Shown here: piece by piece, positions 52,563 to 61,050 of the stretch
Position numbering within the stretch: position 1 is the first letter of the stretch
How the letters are laid out: every line of letters begins with the position of its first letter
NCBI RefSeq assembly: GCF_000950575.1
Contig: NZ_CP011005.1
Coordinates: 2,790,001-2,854,000 of the forward strand
Origin: Psychromicrobium lacuslunae
GTDB lineage: Bacteria > Actinomycetota > Actinomycetes > Actinomycetales > Micrococcaceae
Direction: 5' to 3'
DNA length: 64,000 bases
The notes under the pieces: model-generated
Told to the model about the DNA's origin: nothing
What the model saw: only the letters and a program-made list of their open reading frames with translations
The model's database searches: none
Made by a program: the position numbers and the translations under genes

Positions 52563-52673
52563 GCCAGGGGTAGCTAGGTTTTCCGCCCCTTTGACACGAG
52601 ACTTCGCGCGTCGGCTTCGCCGCCACGCGGGGAGCTCGCGAGGCGGGGCTCTAAAACCTAGCTACCCCTGGCT
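52562..52673. repeat. 112-bp element bounded by perfect 21-bp inverted repeats
   Basis: The arm beginning AGCCAGGGGTAGCTAGG (52562-52582) pairs exactly with 52653-52673, around a GC-rich 70-bp interior. It begins at the last base of copA and separates copA from the CsoR site of copB. No transposase is present, and it is too widely spaced for a simple terminator. Confidence 0.85.
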
Positions 52674-52720
52674 AAACGTCAAAACGCTGTGCCTTGACTC
52701 ACTATTTTTAACATTGATTT

Positions 52721-52737
52721 ATACCCCCTAGGGGTAT
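52721..52737. promoter_or_regulatory. CsoR copper operator upstream of copB
   Basis: ATACCCCCTAGGGGTAT is a perfect CsoR-like palindrome ending 17 bp before the chosen start of the CopB-like ATPase, so the operator overlaps the promoter/leader and should shut transcription tightly. Confidence 0.9.
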
Positions 52738-52754
52738 ATTTTGGAGGTATGAAC

Positions 52755-54878
52755 ATGTCAGATCAACACCAGCAGATGACGGAATCCGGCCAACAGAGGA
52801 CCGAGGACCATGATCAACATGTGCATCACGATCATCCGGCGCATCAAGCGAGTGCTGGACACTCGGGGCAGATGAACCACTCGGAGCACGATGGTCAAAG
52901 CGGGCACGGTGACCATGTGGCACAGTTCCGTAGGCTGTTCTGGATCATGCTGGTGATCGCCCTCCCGGTGGTGCTACTCAGCCCGATGTTCGCGATGATC
53001 ATTGGATACTCACTTCCCGAACTAGAGTGGTTGAGCTGGGTGCCGCCGGTGCTCGGCACGGTGCTCTACCTCTGGGGCGGCAAGCCATTCTTAAGCGGCG
53101 CACTGAGTGAGCTGAAATCCCGCCGGCCCGGCATGATGTTGCTGATCGCGCTGGCCATCACGGTGGCTTTCCTTTCCTCCTGGGGCGCCACGCTGGGCCT
53201 GCTAGATCACGAACTGGATTTCTGGTGGGAACTCGCGCTGCTGATCGTGATTATGCTGCTGGGCCATTGGATCGAAATGCGTTCGCTAGCTCAAACCTCC
53301 TCGGCACTCGATTCACTCGCCGCGCTATTACCGGATCAGGCCGAGCGGCTGGAGAACGGCGAGGTAGTGCTAGTTTCCCCGGCCGAGCTGAAAGTCGGCG
53401 ATCTGGTGCTGGTCCGCCCGGGTGGATCAATCCCCGCCGACGGTAAAATCCTGGAGGGCAGCGCCCAAATCGACGAATCCATGGTGACCGGCGAGTCTCG
53501 CCCGGTAGCGCGTGCTCAGGGAGATTTGCTGGTGGCTGGCACCGTGAGCATAGACTCCGGGCTGCGTCTCGAAGTCACAGCGGTTGGTGAGGATACTGCG
53601 CTGGCCGGAATTCAACGCTTGGTCACCGAAGCCCAAAACTCCTCCTCCCGGGCGCAGCGATTGGCCGACACCGCCGCCGCGTGGCTGTTCTGGTTTGCTC
53701 TCGGCGCCGCCGCAGTGACCGCCCTGGTCTGGAGCGTGATCGGTCTACCTGATATCGCGGTGGTACGCACCATCACCGTGCTAGTCATTGCCTGCCCGCA
53801 CGCTCTAGGCCTGGCCATCCCCTTGGTCGTCTCGATTGCCACCGAGCGAGCTGCCAAGGCCGGAGTGCTGGTCAAGGACCGGATGGCGCTGGAGAGTATG
53901 CGTACCATCGACACCGTGCTCTTCGACAAGACCGGCACCCTGACCAAGGGCGAACCGGCGCTGAGCCAGATTGCGAGCACCGAGAGCTACCCCGAGCAGC
54001 AAGTGTTGCAGTTAGCTGCAGCAGCCGAATTCGCCAGTGAACATCCCTTAGCGCGGGCGATCCTGAGCACTGCGCAGGCCCAAGGGGTGGAGATTCCGCA
54101 GGGGACAGATTTCACTTCCTCTCCGGCCGTTGGAGTCAGCATTCGCCTCGCGGGCGAACAAATCAGTGTTGGCGGCCCGGCATTGCTGGAACAGCATGGG
54201 CAAAGCGAACTGCCCGTCGCAGAGCAGTGGCGCGCTGAAGGCGCCATCATCTTGCATGTGCTCGCCGATGGAATCGTGATCGGGGCGCTCAAACTCGTCG
54301 ATGAGATCCGCGAGGAGTCACGCCAGGCCGTTGCGGCTTTGCAGGCCCGCAATATCCAGGTGGTGATGATCACCGGCGACGCCGAAGCAGTGGCGGAATC
54401 GGTGGCCGCCACATTGGGAATTGACCGGGTCTTCGCCCGGGTGCGGCCCGAAGACAAGGCTGCCAAGGTCAAGGAACTCCAGGCGGAGGGGCGCAAGGTG
54501 GCGATGGTCGGTGACGGGGTGAATGACGCACCCGCTCTGGCGCAAGCTGAGGTTGGCATTGCCATTGGGGCCGGCACCGACGTCGCGATTGCTTCCGCTG
54601 GCGTGATCTTGGCCAGCGATGACCCACGCTCGGTGCTCTCGGTGATCAAGCTCTCGCAAGCCAGCTATCGCAAGATGAAGCAGAACCTGTGGTGGGCAGC
54701 TGGCTACAACCTGCTCTCGGTGCCGCTCGCGGCCGGGGTGCTGGCACCTATAGGCTTCGTGCTACCGATGTCGGTGGGCGCGATTCTGATGTCACTCTCC
54801 ACCATTGTGGTGGCCGCCAACGCGCAGTTGCTGCGACGGCTCGACTTAGCCCCGAATTCGGTCCAAGATCAGCTTTAG
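52755..54878 (+). CDS. copB: CopB-like P1B-type copper ATPase
   Basis: A 707-residue exporter. The start at 52755 is chosen over the ATG at 52749 because GGAGGT (52743-52748) would touch the first codon of the latter. The N-terminus is His-rich (DHDQHVHHDHPAHQ), with no CxxC domain. The ion-site motif is CPH (ACPHALGLAIPLVV, about 347-349) rather than CPC, the mark of CopB/P1B-3 pumps. DKTGT (Asp391) and GDGVNDAPA are intact. It probably exports Cu(II) or Cu(I) and complements CopA. Its own CsoR operator lies at 52721. Confidence 0.92.
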   Translation: MSDQHQQMTESGQQRTEDHDQHVHHDHPAHQASAGHSGQMNHSEHDGQSGHGDHVAQFRRLFWIMLVIALPVVLLSPMFAMIIGYSLPELEWLSWVPPVLGTVLYLWGGKPFLSGALSELKSRRPGMMLLIALAITVAFLSSWGATLGLLDHELDFWWELALLIVIMLLGHWIEMRSLAQTSSALDSLAALLPDQAERLENGEVVLVSPAELKVGDLVLVRPGGSIPADGKILEGSAQIDESMVTGESRPVARAQGDLLVAGTVSIDSGLRLEVTAVGEDTALAGIQRLVTEAQNSSSRAQRLADTAAAWLFWFALGAAAVTALVWSVIGLPDIAVVRTITVLVIACPHALGLAIPLVVSIATERAAKAGVLVKDRMALESMRTIDTVLFDKTGTLTKGEPALSQIASTESYPEQQVLQLAAAAEFASEHPLARAILSTAQAQGVEIPQGTDFTSSPAVGVSIRLAGEQISVGGPALLEQHGQSELPVAEQWRAEGAIILHVLADGIVIGALKLVDEIREESRQAVAALQARNIQVVMITGDAEAVAESVAATLGIDRVFARVRPEDKAAKVKELQAEGRKVAMVGDGVNDAPALAQAEVGIAIGAGTDVAIASAGVILASDDPRSVLSVIKLSQASYRKMKQNLWWAAGYNLLSVPLAAGVLAPIGFVLPMSVGAILMSLSTIVVAANAQLLRRLDLAPNSVQDQL

Positions 54879-54979
54879 TGGCTGCACCACTTAGCAGCCC
54901 AACAACAGTGCTGAGATATCCTGGCTCCGTTTTAGAACGGTAATCTGGTGCAGCTGCTACGGGAAGAGAGGAGACCGAG

Positions 54980-55612
54980 ATGCGTACCCTCTACCTGGTC
55001 ACCCATCCGGAAGCCACTCATCACACCGAGGGTCTGGTCGGTGGCTGGTACGACTCCGAACTAACCCCAGCCGGGGCGCGAGCTGCGGTTGCAATTGCTG
55101 AAGAGCTACGAAAAAGAATTCCTCAGACCGCCGACGTCGAACTCTTCAGCTCCGATCTGAAACGCACCGTTGCCACAGCCGAGGAGATCGCTCAGCGATT
55201 CCGACTAACGCCGATGCTTGATCGAAGACTGCGGGAAAAATCCTATGGCGAGGCGGAAGGAAAAGCGGTCGGGTCAACCCCCGGCTACCGACCGCCACCC
55301 GCCGAGGGCGATCGATTGCACTATCAGGATGGGGTTCGTGGCGCAGAGACGATCGCAACCTTCGCCGCGCGGGCATACCAAGCAATGACTGAGATCCTTT
55401 CTCGCGACTGCGAGCATCAAATCCTGGTGACGCACGGCGGCACGGTTACCTTCCTGATCGCCAGCTGGATCAAGATGCCGCCCGAGTCCCTGGGGTATGT
55501 GAATTTCCGAGCGGCCCCGGGCAGCATCACCGTATTACGCGAGGATTCAGCCTCGCACCATCGCCGAGTGGAGAGTCTTGGCGAGGTGGGCCACCTCGTC
55601 GAAATCAGTTGA
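54980..55612 (+). CDS. Histidine phosphatase family protein
   Basis: A 210-residue protein of the phosphoglycerate-mutase-like clade. The first catalytic histidine lies in YLVTHPEATHH where most members have RHGE, so the usual arginine is Thr and the Gly is Pro. The second histidine is in LVTHGGTVTF. The acidic SSDLKRTVATAEEIA loop is normal. The altered motif may mark a subfamily with a different substrate rather than loss of activity. A GAGGAG-like site precedes the ATG. Substrate unknown. Confidence 0.87.
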   Translation: MRTLYLVTHPEATHHTEGLVGGWYDSELTPAGARAAVAIAEELRKRIPQTADVELFSSDLKRTVATAEEIAQRFRLTPMLDRRLREKSYGEAEGKAVGSTPGYRPPPAEGDRLHYQDGVRGAETIATFAARAYQAMTEILSRDCEHQILVTHGGTVTFLIASWIKMPPESLGYVNFRAAPGSITVLREDSASHHRRVESLGEVGHLVEIS

Positions 55613-55703
55613 GTTCCCGGTTCTGGTGTCAACTGAGCACCATCAACTGAGTACTATCGGGTAAGCGCGGCTAAAATTCTGAAGCCATCGAAAGGAACAG
55701 TAA

Positions 55704-56225
55704 ATGACCTCCGAACCTAGCGCCGCCCTAGAGGCAGCAATCCGCGAGGGCTTCGAACGGCGTGATCGAGAAAATATGGCACCCACCATTGACTACTTTG
55801 AACGCCTGCTCGCTGAGCACCCCGATAATCCCTTCGTGCTTTACGAAGTCGGCGGGTCTTATGACACCGACGGACAGGAAGAACGAGCGGTCAGCTATTA
55901 CGAACGGGCCTTGGCCGGAGGCCTGAGCGGGGACACCCGACGCCGCTGTCTGCTGCAATACGGCTCGACGCTGCGGAACCTGGACCGCTTTGCCGATTCT
56001 CTGGAGGTCTTTGCCCAGGCACGGGCCGAATTCCCCGAATCTGACTCGCTCCGAGTATTTCAGGCGCTCTCACTACACGCCGCTGAGAAATATGACCAGG
56101 CCTTGGCGGAGCTACTGCTGCTCAGCGCTGACCGGATCGATAGCGACGAAATCAGGCGTTACGAAGCGGCGATCCGTGGCAATGCCGAGTATTTAAAGGA
56201 GCGAAGCAGCGGATTGGCGGATTAA
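55704..56225 (+). CDS. Tetratricopeptide-repeat protein
   Basis: A 173-residue helical protein with about three or four TPR-like units (YYERALAGGLSGDTRRRCLLQYGSTLRNLDRF; SLRVFQALSLHAAEKYDQALAELL). TPR domains mediate protein-protein contacts; there is no signal or membrane segment, so it is cytoplasmic. An AAAGGAACAG site precedes the ATG. It follows a histidine phosphatase on the same strand with 91 bp between and may be separately expressed. No partner is known. Confidence 0.83.
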   Translation: MTSEPSAALEAAIREGFERRDRENMAPTIDYFERLLAEHPDNPFVLYEVGGSYDTDGQEERAVSYYERALAGGLSGDTRRRCLLQYGSTLRNLDRFADSLEVFAQARAEFPESDSLRVFQALSLHAAEKYDQALAELLLLSADRIDSDEIRRYEAAIRGNAEYLKERSSGLAD

Positions 56226-56231
56226 GCCAGT

Positions 56232-56264
56232 GGTGGGTTGTTGCCTGATCAGCAACAACCCACC
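56232..56264. terminator. Bidirectional hairpin between TPR and secreted-protein genes
   Basis: GGTGGGTTGTTGC (56232-56244) pairs perfectly with GCAACAACCCACC (56252-56264), leaving a seven-base loop. It lies between convergent genes, without a U-tract. Confidence 0.7.
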
Positions 56265-56303
56265 AACCGGCGACCGATCCACCGAAGTGGGCCGGCTATC
56301 GGG

Positions 56304-58472
56304 CTAAGGCGCTAAGCTAATGGCCAAGATCTGACCAGCATTGCCGAAGTTCTGACCGGCCAGGACGAACTTACCGCCCTGAAGCTGCAAGCTCATGCCG
56401 CTATTGCGGTTCACCAGACGATACTGTTTCACACCGGAAATACCGGTGACCGAGGCCGCTGCCTGAGTGCTGGGCGAAGAGCTAGCCGTCAGGGTGCTAG
56501 GGGTATTGGCAGTCACCGGTTGCAGGTACCACTGATCGCTGCCTCCCGGGGTACCGTTACCACCGTTGCCGGCCGCACTGAACTCGGCCAATGCTGCCCC
56601 CAGTGACGCCTGAGCGCCCTGCGCCCTGGCTGCCGCAGCACCGCTAGCGCCGATTTGCAGGTACTGTCCGGTGGAGACGTTTTGAAGGCGATAGAAGCCA
56701 CTGTTGTAGGCGGCGTTGCTTTCGTCCTTGACCGGAACAATCTTCCATTTATTGCTCCCGGTGCCGATAACGAGCTGGTTGCTGCCGAGCGAAAGCTGGT
56801 AGCTGGAAGCTGGATTGATCGCGTTGCCGGTCGAATCCAAAGGCAGTCGCCCCACTGAATAGCTCGGCTGCGAGGCACTGTGCGGAGTCTGCGAAATCGT
56901 CGAAACCGTCCGGGTCAGCGCCGAGAGGGTCCGATAGGTCCGACCGCTCACGTTCTGATTGCTCAGACTGCCATTATCGATACCCGATAGATACGCGTTC
57001 GTGGTGCCGGCTGGCTGTTTGCCCACCGGAACCCAGCTGTTCGGCTTGCCCAAGTCAGCGGTCTCGTAGACGTAGCCGTTGTAGCTCACCGCACGGTAGC
57101 GCTGCGAGTAAGCGTTATAACTAATAATCGATTCCTCGATCCGGAACTCTTGGACATAGAGCCGTTTCGACGCGGCGTTCTGATAGATGCTCTTGCCCGC
57201 CGAAACGAGCTGAGACCTGCTATCACCACTGTTATTGGTCACCGTGATGTTGATCTTCTTATCCGCGGTCGGCTGCACCAAGACGGTGGCGCCGATAGCC
57301 GGGTCATTGAACTCCACCTGGCTCACCGCCTGCCCACTGGCGTCGGTCAAGGTACCGGCCACCGAATTTGCTTGGTACTTGGTACCTTGCGGGGTGGCGA
57401 ACTCGAAAATCCCAGTGCTCGGCACCTTGTAATTAGAGAAGTACAGCGCGCTGCCGTCAGCACCACTACCTTGGTAGCTGACCAAATCTTGGGCCGCGTT
57501 ATAGGAGGCATCAAGGTCGAGCGAACTGCCGATCATGCCGTCCTGACCGCCGAGTCCAGGCTCGGTCCATTTACCCTTGGAGTACTTGTTCCAAGTGCCG
57601 GGTGCCATCTTGCCGCTAATCGGCGCCCTGGCCATCGAGAACCATTTCCCAAAGGCTGTGTAACCCGGTTTGGTCATAATCTGCTCGTTGTAGAGCAGAT
57701 AGAAGTAGCCGCTCGCATGGTCGATGAAGAGCCGCACCCCGGCGATGCCGTATGACCAGGTATTGGCCGGAAAAGCTGTGCTATCGGCGACGCCATTGTG
57801 CTGGTAGGGAGAGGTGACGATGGCACCCTGATAATCCCAGGTCTTGCCTTTGTCCGATGACGAGGCCATCAGAATCCGGTTGTAGTGAATCCCGCTGCCG
57901 ACCCGCTCATTCGGAGTCGGGTTACCGGTCGCCCAAGGATTGAATTGGAACTCATCATTGACAGCGCCGTACCAGGTGCCGGTTGCCGGATCTACCCAGA
58001 TGCCGATCACATCGCAATGATCATCCTGATACAGCGAGGGGGCTGGGTTCACCGGCTTCTGATCGACCTTGTAGCACAGCGAGCCCGGCTCGTTCATGTG
58101 GGTATTGGCGGTATTAAGGGTGGTTGTGGTGCCTAGCCCGCTGCTGACCGTACCGAGGTCGGAATTGGTGTAAGTCTTGGTCACCGAATCGGTAGTCGAA
58201 GGATCGGTGGGTTTGGTGTAGAGAGAGTAGGAGCTAATCCAGTGGAATTCGCCATCATTATCGACGAATGCAGAACCGGCAATATCCCCGTTCAGGCCGC
58301 TCTTCAGGGCAGGATTGGTGGTACTTCCATAATCAGGAAAAGGCTGCGTCGGCGCAGCACTCGCCGATGATGGCGCGACGAACGATAGAACCAGTAGGCC
58401 GAGGGTCAAAGACGCTAACCCGACTCGGTGTTTAGTCAGTGATCGTGTGGATCTATGGACGGTGTGAGACAT
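56304..58472 (-). CDS. Large secreted protein, beta-propeller-like with ricin-like C-terminus
   Basis: A 722-residue secreted protein. The signal peptide ends near ASA-AP. The first 430 residues contain repeated W/Y-rich and Asp-rich motifs (SSSDKGKTWDYQGAIV resembling sialidase Asp-box), suggesting a glycosidase-like propeller. From about 560 it shows SSYQLSLGSNQLVIGTGSNKWKIVP and YRLQNVSTGQYLQIG, as in ricin-B-type carbohydrate-binding modules. The catalytic residues are not identifiable. An AGGGTAATG site precedes the ATG. Two LacI-type operators lie upstream, placing it in the sugar regulon. An extracellular glycan hydrolase is probable, not proven. Confidence 0.75.
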   Translation of the reverse strand: MSHTVHRSTRSLTKHRVGLASLTLGLLVLSFVAPSSASAAPTQPFPDYGSTTNPALKSGLNGDIAGSAFVDNDGEFHWISSYSLYTKPTDPSTTDSVTKTYTNSDLGTVSSGLGTTTTLNTANTHMNEPGSLCYKVDQKPVNPAPSLYQDDHCDVIGIWVDPATGTWYGAVNDEFQFNPWATGNPTPNERVGSGIHYNRILMASSSDKGKTWDYQGAIVTSPYQHNGVADSTAFPANTWSYGIAGVRLFIDHASGYFYLLYNEQIMTKPGYTAFGKWFSMARAPISGKMAPGTWNKYSKGKWTEPGLGGQDGMIGSSLDLDASYNAAQDLVSYQGSGADGSALYFSNYKVPSTGIFEFATPQGTKYQANSVAGTLTDASGQAVSQVEFNDPAIGATVLVQPTADKKINITVTNNSGDSRSQLVSAGKSIYQNAASKRLYVQEFRIEESIISYNAYSQRYRAVSYNGYVYETADLGKPNSWVPVGKQPAGTTNAYLSGIDNGSLSNQNVSGRTYRTLSALTRTVSTISQTPHSASQPSYSVGRLPLDSTGNAINPASSYQLSLGSNQLVIGTGSNKWKIVPVKDESNAAYNSGFYRLQNVSTGQYLQIGASGAAAARAQGAQASLGAALAEFSAAGNGGNGTPGGSDQWYLQPVTANTPSTLTASSSPSTQAAASVTGISGVKQYRLVNRNSGMSLQLQGGKFVLAGQNFGNAGQILAISLAP

Positions 58473-58507
58473 GACATTACCCTTCGATGGGTGGATGAAA
58501 ATGTTGT

Positions 58508-58525
58508 ATAGTAAGCGCTTACTAT
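58508..58525. promoter_or_regulatory. LacI-family operator before the secreted-protein gene
   Basis: ATAGTAAGCGCTTACTAT is a perfect 18-bp palindrome with a central CG, the hallmark of LacI-family sites. It lies 36 bp upstream of the secreted-protein start. Confidence 0.9.
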
Positions 58526-58627
58526 GGCAAACATAGTATGTTTAGCAACTACCACTGTCAATAGTTCCCGGAATTAAAGGGTTTCCATGACGCCAGTTCA
58601 TAAAGTGATCGGATGATTACACGTTCT

Positions 58628-58645
58628 GGCGAAAACGTTTACTGA
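58628..58645. promoter_or_regulatory. Second, weaker LacI-family operator
   Basis: GGCGAAAACGTTTACTGA shares the central AA-CG-TT core and the TTTACT half-site with the site at 58508, and lies 120 bp further upstream of the secreted-protein gene. Two sites may support looping. Confidence 0.6.
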
Positions 58646-58688
58646 TGAGTTTGACGCCTGCTCCAGCCGGAGCGGTCGGCAGCGCTAC

Positions 58689-59765
58689 TTAGATGGCGCG
58701 AACCGAGTCACGAATCACCACATGGGTTCCCAAAGTCGAGTTTGCCGACTCAGAACCATACTCAAAGCGACCCAAGGCCGCCTTGACTGCCTCACGGCCC
58801 AGGTCTTCCAACGGCACATTCACGGTGGTCAATCGCGGTCGCACCTCTCGGGAGACCGGGATATTGTCGTAGCCCACCACTGAGATATCCTCAGGCACCC
58901 GCAGACCTGCCTCCGCGATGGCCTCCATCGCACCCACCGCGACCAGGTCATTAGCACCGAAAACCGCTGTGAACTCAGTCTTTGAGGCCAGGATCTCGCG
59001 CATCCGCTGATACCCAAACGGTCTACCGAATTCACCGAGATGTACCAGTTCCGGGTCCGGTGCAATGCCCCGAGCTTGTAATGCTCGATTAAAGCCCTCG
59101 AATCTGGCAGCCGTCGTGGAAAGGTTTGCCGGGCCACCCAGGTAAAGGATCTTCCGGTGCCCCTGAGAAATCAAATAATCGGTGACCGCGAAGGCACCTC
59201 CCGAGTTATCGTAATTAACACTCACGGTTGGTACCTCCTCGCCGAGCGAGGGCCGACCACACAGCACCAGAACCGAGCCGTTTTCGGCCAACGCCTTCGC
59301 TCGTGCGGCCATTTTCTTACGATAGCCAGCATGATCCGAGGCACCGCCCACCAAAATCACGGCGTCGGCACGTTGCTCGCGCATTAGATCCACGATGGCG
59401 AGTTCCCGATCACGATCCGCCTCGGTGGCCATAATCAAACACAAACGGTTCTCCGAGCTAGCCTGCCGCTCAACACCGCGGGCCACATAGCCGAAAAAAG
59501 GGTCAGCGACATCGGCGATCACAATGCCGACCGTTCGGGTGGTGGCACCAGCAAGCGCCCGGGCGTGAGCATTGGCAACATAACCCAGCTTTTCAACGGC
59601 ATCGAGCACCCTGGATTTGGTTGATTCGGCCACCGGATAATTTGCGCTGAGCGTCCTAGAAACGGTAGCCACCGAAACTCCGGCCTGGGCAGCCACATCG
59701 GCAATGGTGGCTACTGGTCGGGAGTTTCGCGCCGCCGATTGAGGCTCGGTTGTGGATGCACCCAT
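58689..59765 (-). CDS. LacI-family transcriptional repressor
   Basis: About 358 residues. The helix-turn-helix ATIADVAAQAGVSVATVSRTLS (about 20-41) is followed by a periplasmic-binding-protein-like ligand domain. The ATG at 59765 is preferred over 59795 because it follows the dehydrogenase stop by seven bases, keeping the operon order. It should bind the related operators at 58508, 58628, 60873 and 61003 and release them when a sugar is present. The inducer is unknown. Confidence 0.9.
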   Translation of the reverse strand: MGASTTEPQSAARNSRPVATIADVAAQAGVSVATVSRTLSANYPVAESTKSRVLDAVEKLGYVANAHARALAGATTRTVGIVIADVADPFFGYVARGVERQASSENRLCLIMATEADRDRELAIVDLMREQRADAVILVGGASDHAGYRKKMAARAKALAENGSVLVLCGRPSLGEEVPTVSVNYDNSGGAFAVTDYLISQGHRKILYLGGPANLSTTAARFEGFNRALQARGIAPDPELVHLGEFGRPFGYQRMREILASKTEFTAVFGANDLVAVGAMEAIAEAGLRVPEDISVVGYDNIPVSREVRPRLTTVNVPLEDLGREAVKAALGRFEYGSESANSTLGTHVVIRDSVRAI

Positions 59766-59772
59766 CCTCACA

Positions 59773-60795
59773 TTATGCAATCCGGGAGAGATCATTGACG
59801 ATTACCGGGTATTGGAAGTTCTGCCCCTGCGCCAGTCGGTGCAGTTCGGAAATAGCTTGCCTGCCCAACCGTCGCACCTCATTACCCATCGCGCCGGCGA
59901 TGTGCGGGGTGATAAAAACATTGGGCAATCGGTACAGCGGCGAGTTGCTGGGCAGCGGCTCCGGGTCGGTGACGTCAAGGAAGGCGTCAAGTCGTCCGGA
60001 ACTCACCTCCGGGAGCAAAGCGACCGTGTCCAGTAGGCTACCGCGGGCGGTATTGATCAACACGGTGCCATCGCACATTGCCGCCATCTCTGCGGCACCA
60101 ATCATCTTGATCGTTTCCGGGGTAGCCGGGGCATGCAGGCTCACCACCTGCGATTGCCGACAGAGCTGCTCAAGTTCGACTTGTTCGGCACCAAGGGCAG
60201 TCGCCTCCGCGGCCGATAGATAGGGATCGTAGACAACGGTTCGTAACTCAAAATTTTTCAGTAACTCAAGCACCTTACGCCCCACTTGAGAAGCACCGAC
60301 GACGCCCACCGTCACGCCAAAGCTACCCACCGGCGGCATCCGGCGAAGATCACGGAAGGAACCCCCGCTACGCAGCTGGTGCTGGAATCGGGTCGCCCGC
60401 TTGAGTCCCATAATGACGCTCGCCACCGTGTACTCGGCCACCGGGACTGCGTTCGCTACCGCCGCCGAAGACACCTGAATACCAGCACTGAAAACCTCTT
60501 GGGCCAAAAAGGTCTTGACAGTGCCGGCGGCATGCACGACATACCGCAGCTTAGGCATTGCGCTCAGCTCGGTAGCGCTAATCCGCGGTGTGCCCCAGCC
60601 AGTAATCAGCACCTCGAGTTGCGCCAACTCTGCCGGGTCAACCTCGGCGAAGCTCTGGATTGGCTGAGTGTCGCTCAGTTCAACGAGTTGGCTGAGCTCA
60701 GCCCACTCAGCAGCGCCGAAGAGCTCACACGATGAATCTACGTCCATCGCCAACAACGCACGAAGGCGATGTGGTCTGGCCAGCTCCCGCGTCAT
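59773..60795 (-). CDS. D-isomer-specific 2-hydroxyacid dehydrogenase
   Basis: About 340 residues from the ATG at 60795 with a GGGAGG site; a longer frame to 60906 is less likely. NAD-binding VGVVGASQVGRKVLELL (GxSxxG-type variation) is followed by Arg in LINTARGS, Glu in TDPEPLPSNSPLY and His in FITPHIAG, the complete catalytic set. It reduces or oxidises a 2-hydroxy/2-keto acid with NAD(P). Location within a LacI-controlled sugar locus suggests conversion of a sugar-acid intermediate. The gene is followed by LacI in the same operon. Confidence 0.9.
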   Translation of the reverse strand: MTRELARPHRLRALLAMDVDSSCELFGAAEWAELSQLVELSDTQPIQSFAEVDPAELAQLEVLITGWGTPRISATELSAMPKLRYVVHAAGTVKTFLAQEVFSAGIQVSSAAVANAVPVAEYTVASVIMGLKRATRFQHQLRSGGSFRDLRRMPPVGSFGVTVGVVGASQVGRKVLELLKNFELRTVVYDPYLSAAEATALGAEQVELEQLCRQSQVVSLHAPATPETIKMIGAAEMAAMCDGTVLINTARGSLLDTVALLPEVSSGRLDAFLDVTDPEPLPSNSPLYRLPNVFITPHIAGAMGNEVRRLGRQAISELHRLAQGQNFQYPVIVNDLSRIA

Positions 60796-60872
60796 CTCGC
60801 ATCCTCCCTGGGTAGCCGGTAGCGGCTCGCTGCAATTCTCAACGACCATCACCGCCCCAATCATTAGATAAT

Positions 60873-60890
60873 TTAGTAAGCGTTTTCTAG
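60873..60890. promoter_or_regulatory. LacI-family operator before the dehydrogenase-LacI operon
   Basis: TTAGTAAGCGTTTTCTAG retains the left half and core of the perfect site at 58508. It lies about 78 bp upstream of the dehydrogenase start and suggests autoregulation of LacI. Confidence 0.8.
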
Positions 60891-61002
60891 AAAGATATTC
60901 AACCACAAAGTGCTTGCTACAGCTACATTCCTCAATATTTAGGCGAAATTAATCTGAAAAACTGTTATTGACATCACATTCTCTTCCAAGCATACTGGGG
61001 AC

Positions 61003-61020
61003 TTAGAAACCGCTTACTAT
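61003..61020. promoter_or_regulatory. LacI-family operator before the ABC permease operon
   Basis: TTAGAAACCGCTTACTAT matches the 58508 site at most positions, including the whole right half. It lies 31 bp before the permease start, so it covers the promoter or early transcript. Confidence 0.85.
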
Positions 61021-61050
61021 GCTTTCGTCGCCGATCCAAGGAGCTGTAGA

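Noticed and set aside
52562-52673. Complete insertion sequence between copA and copB
   Set aside because: The element is only 112 bp, contains no transposase and has no clear target duplication; it is recorded as an inverted-repeat element.
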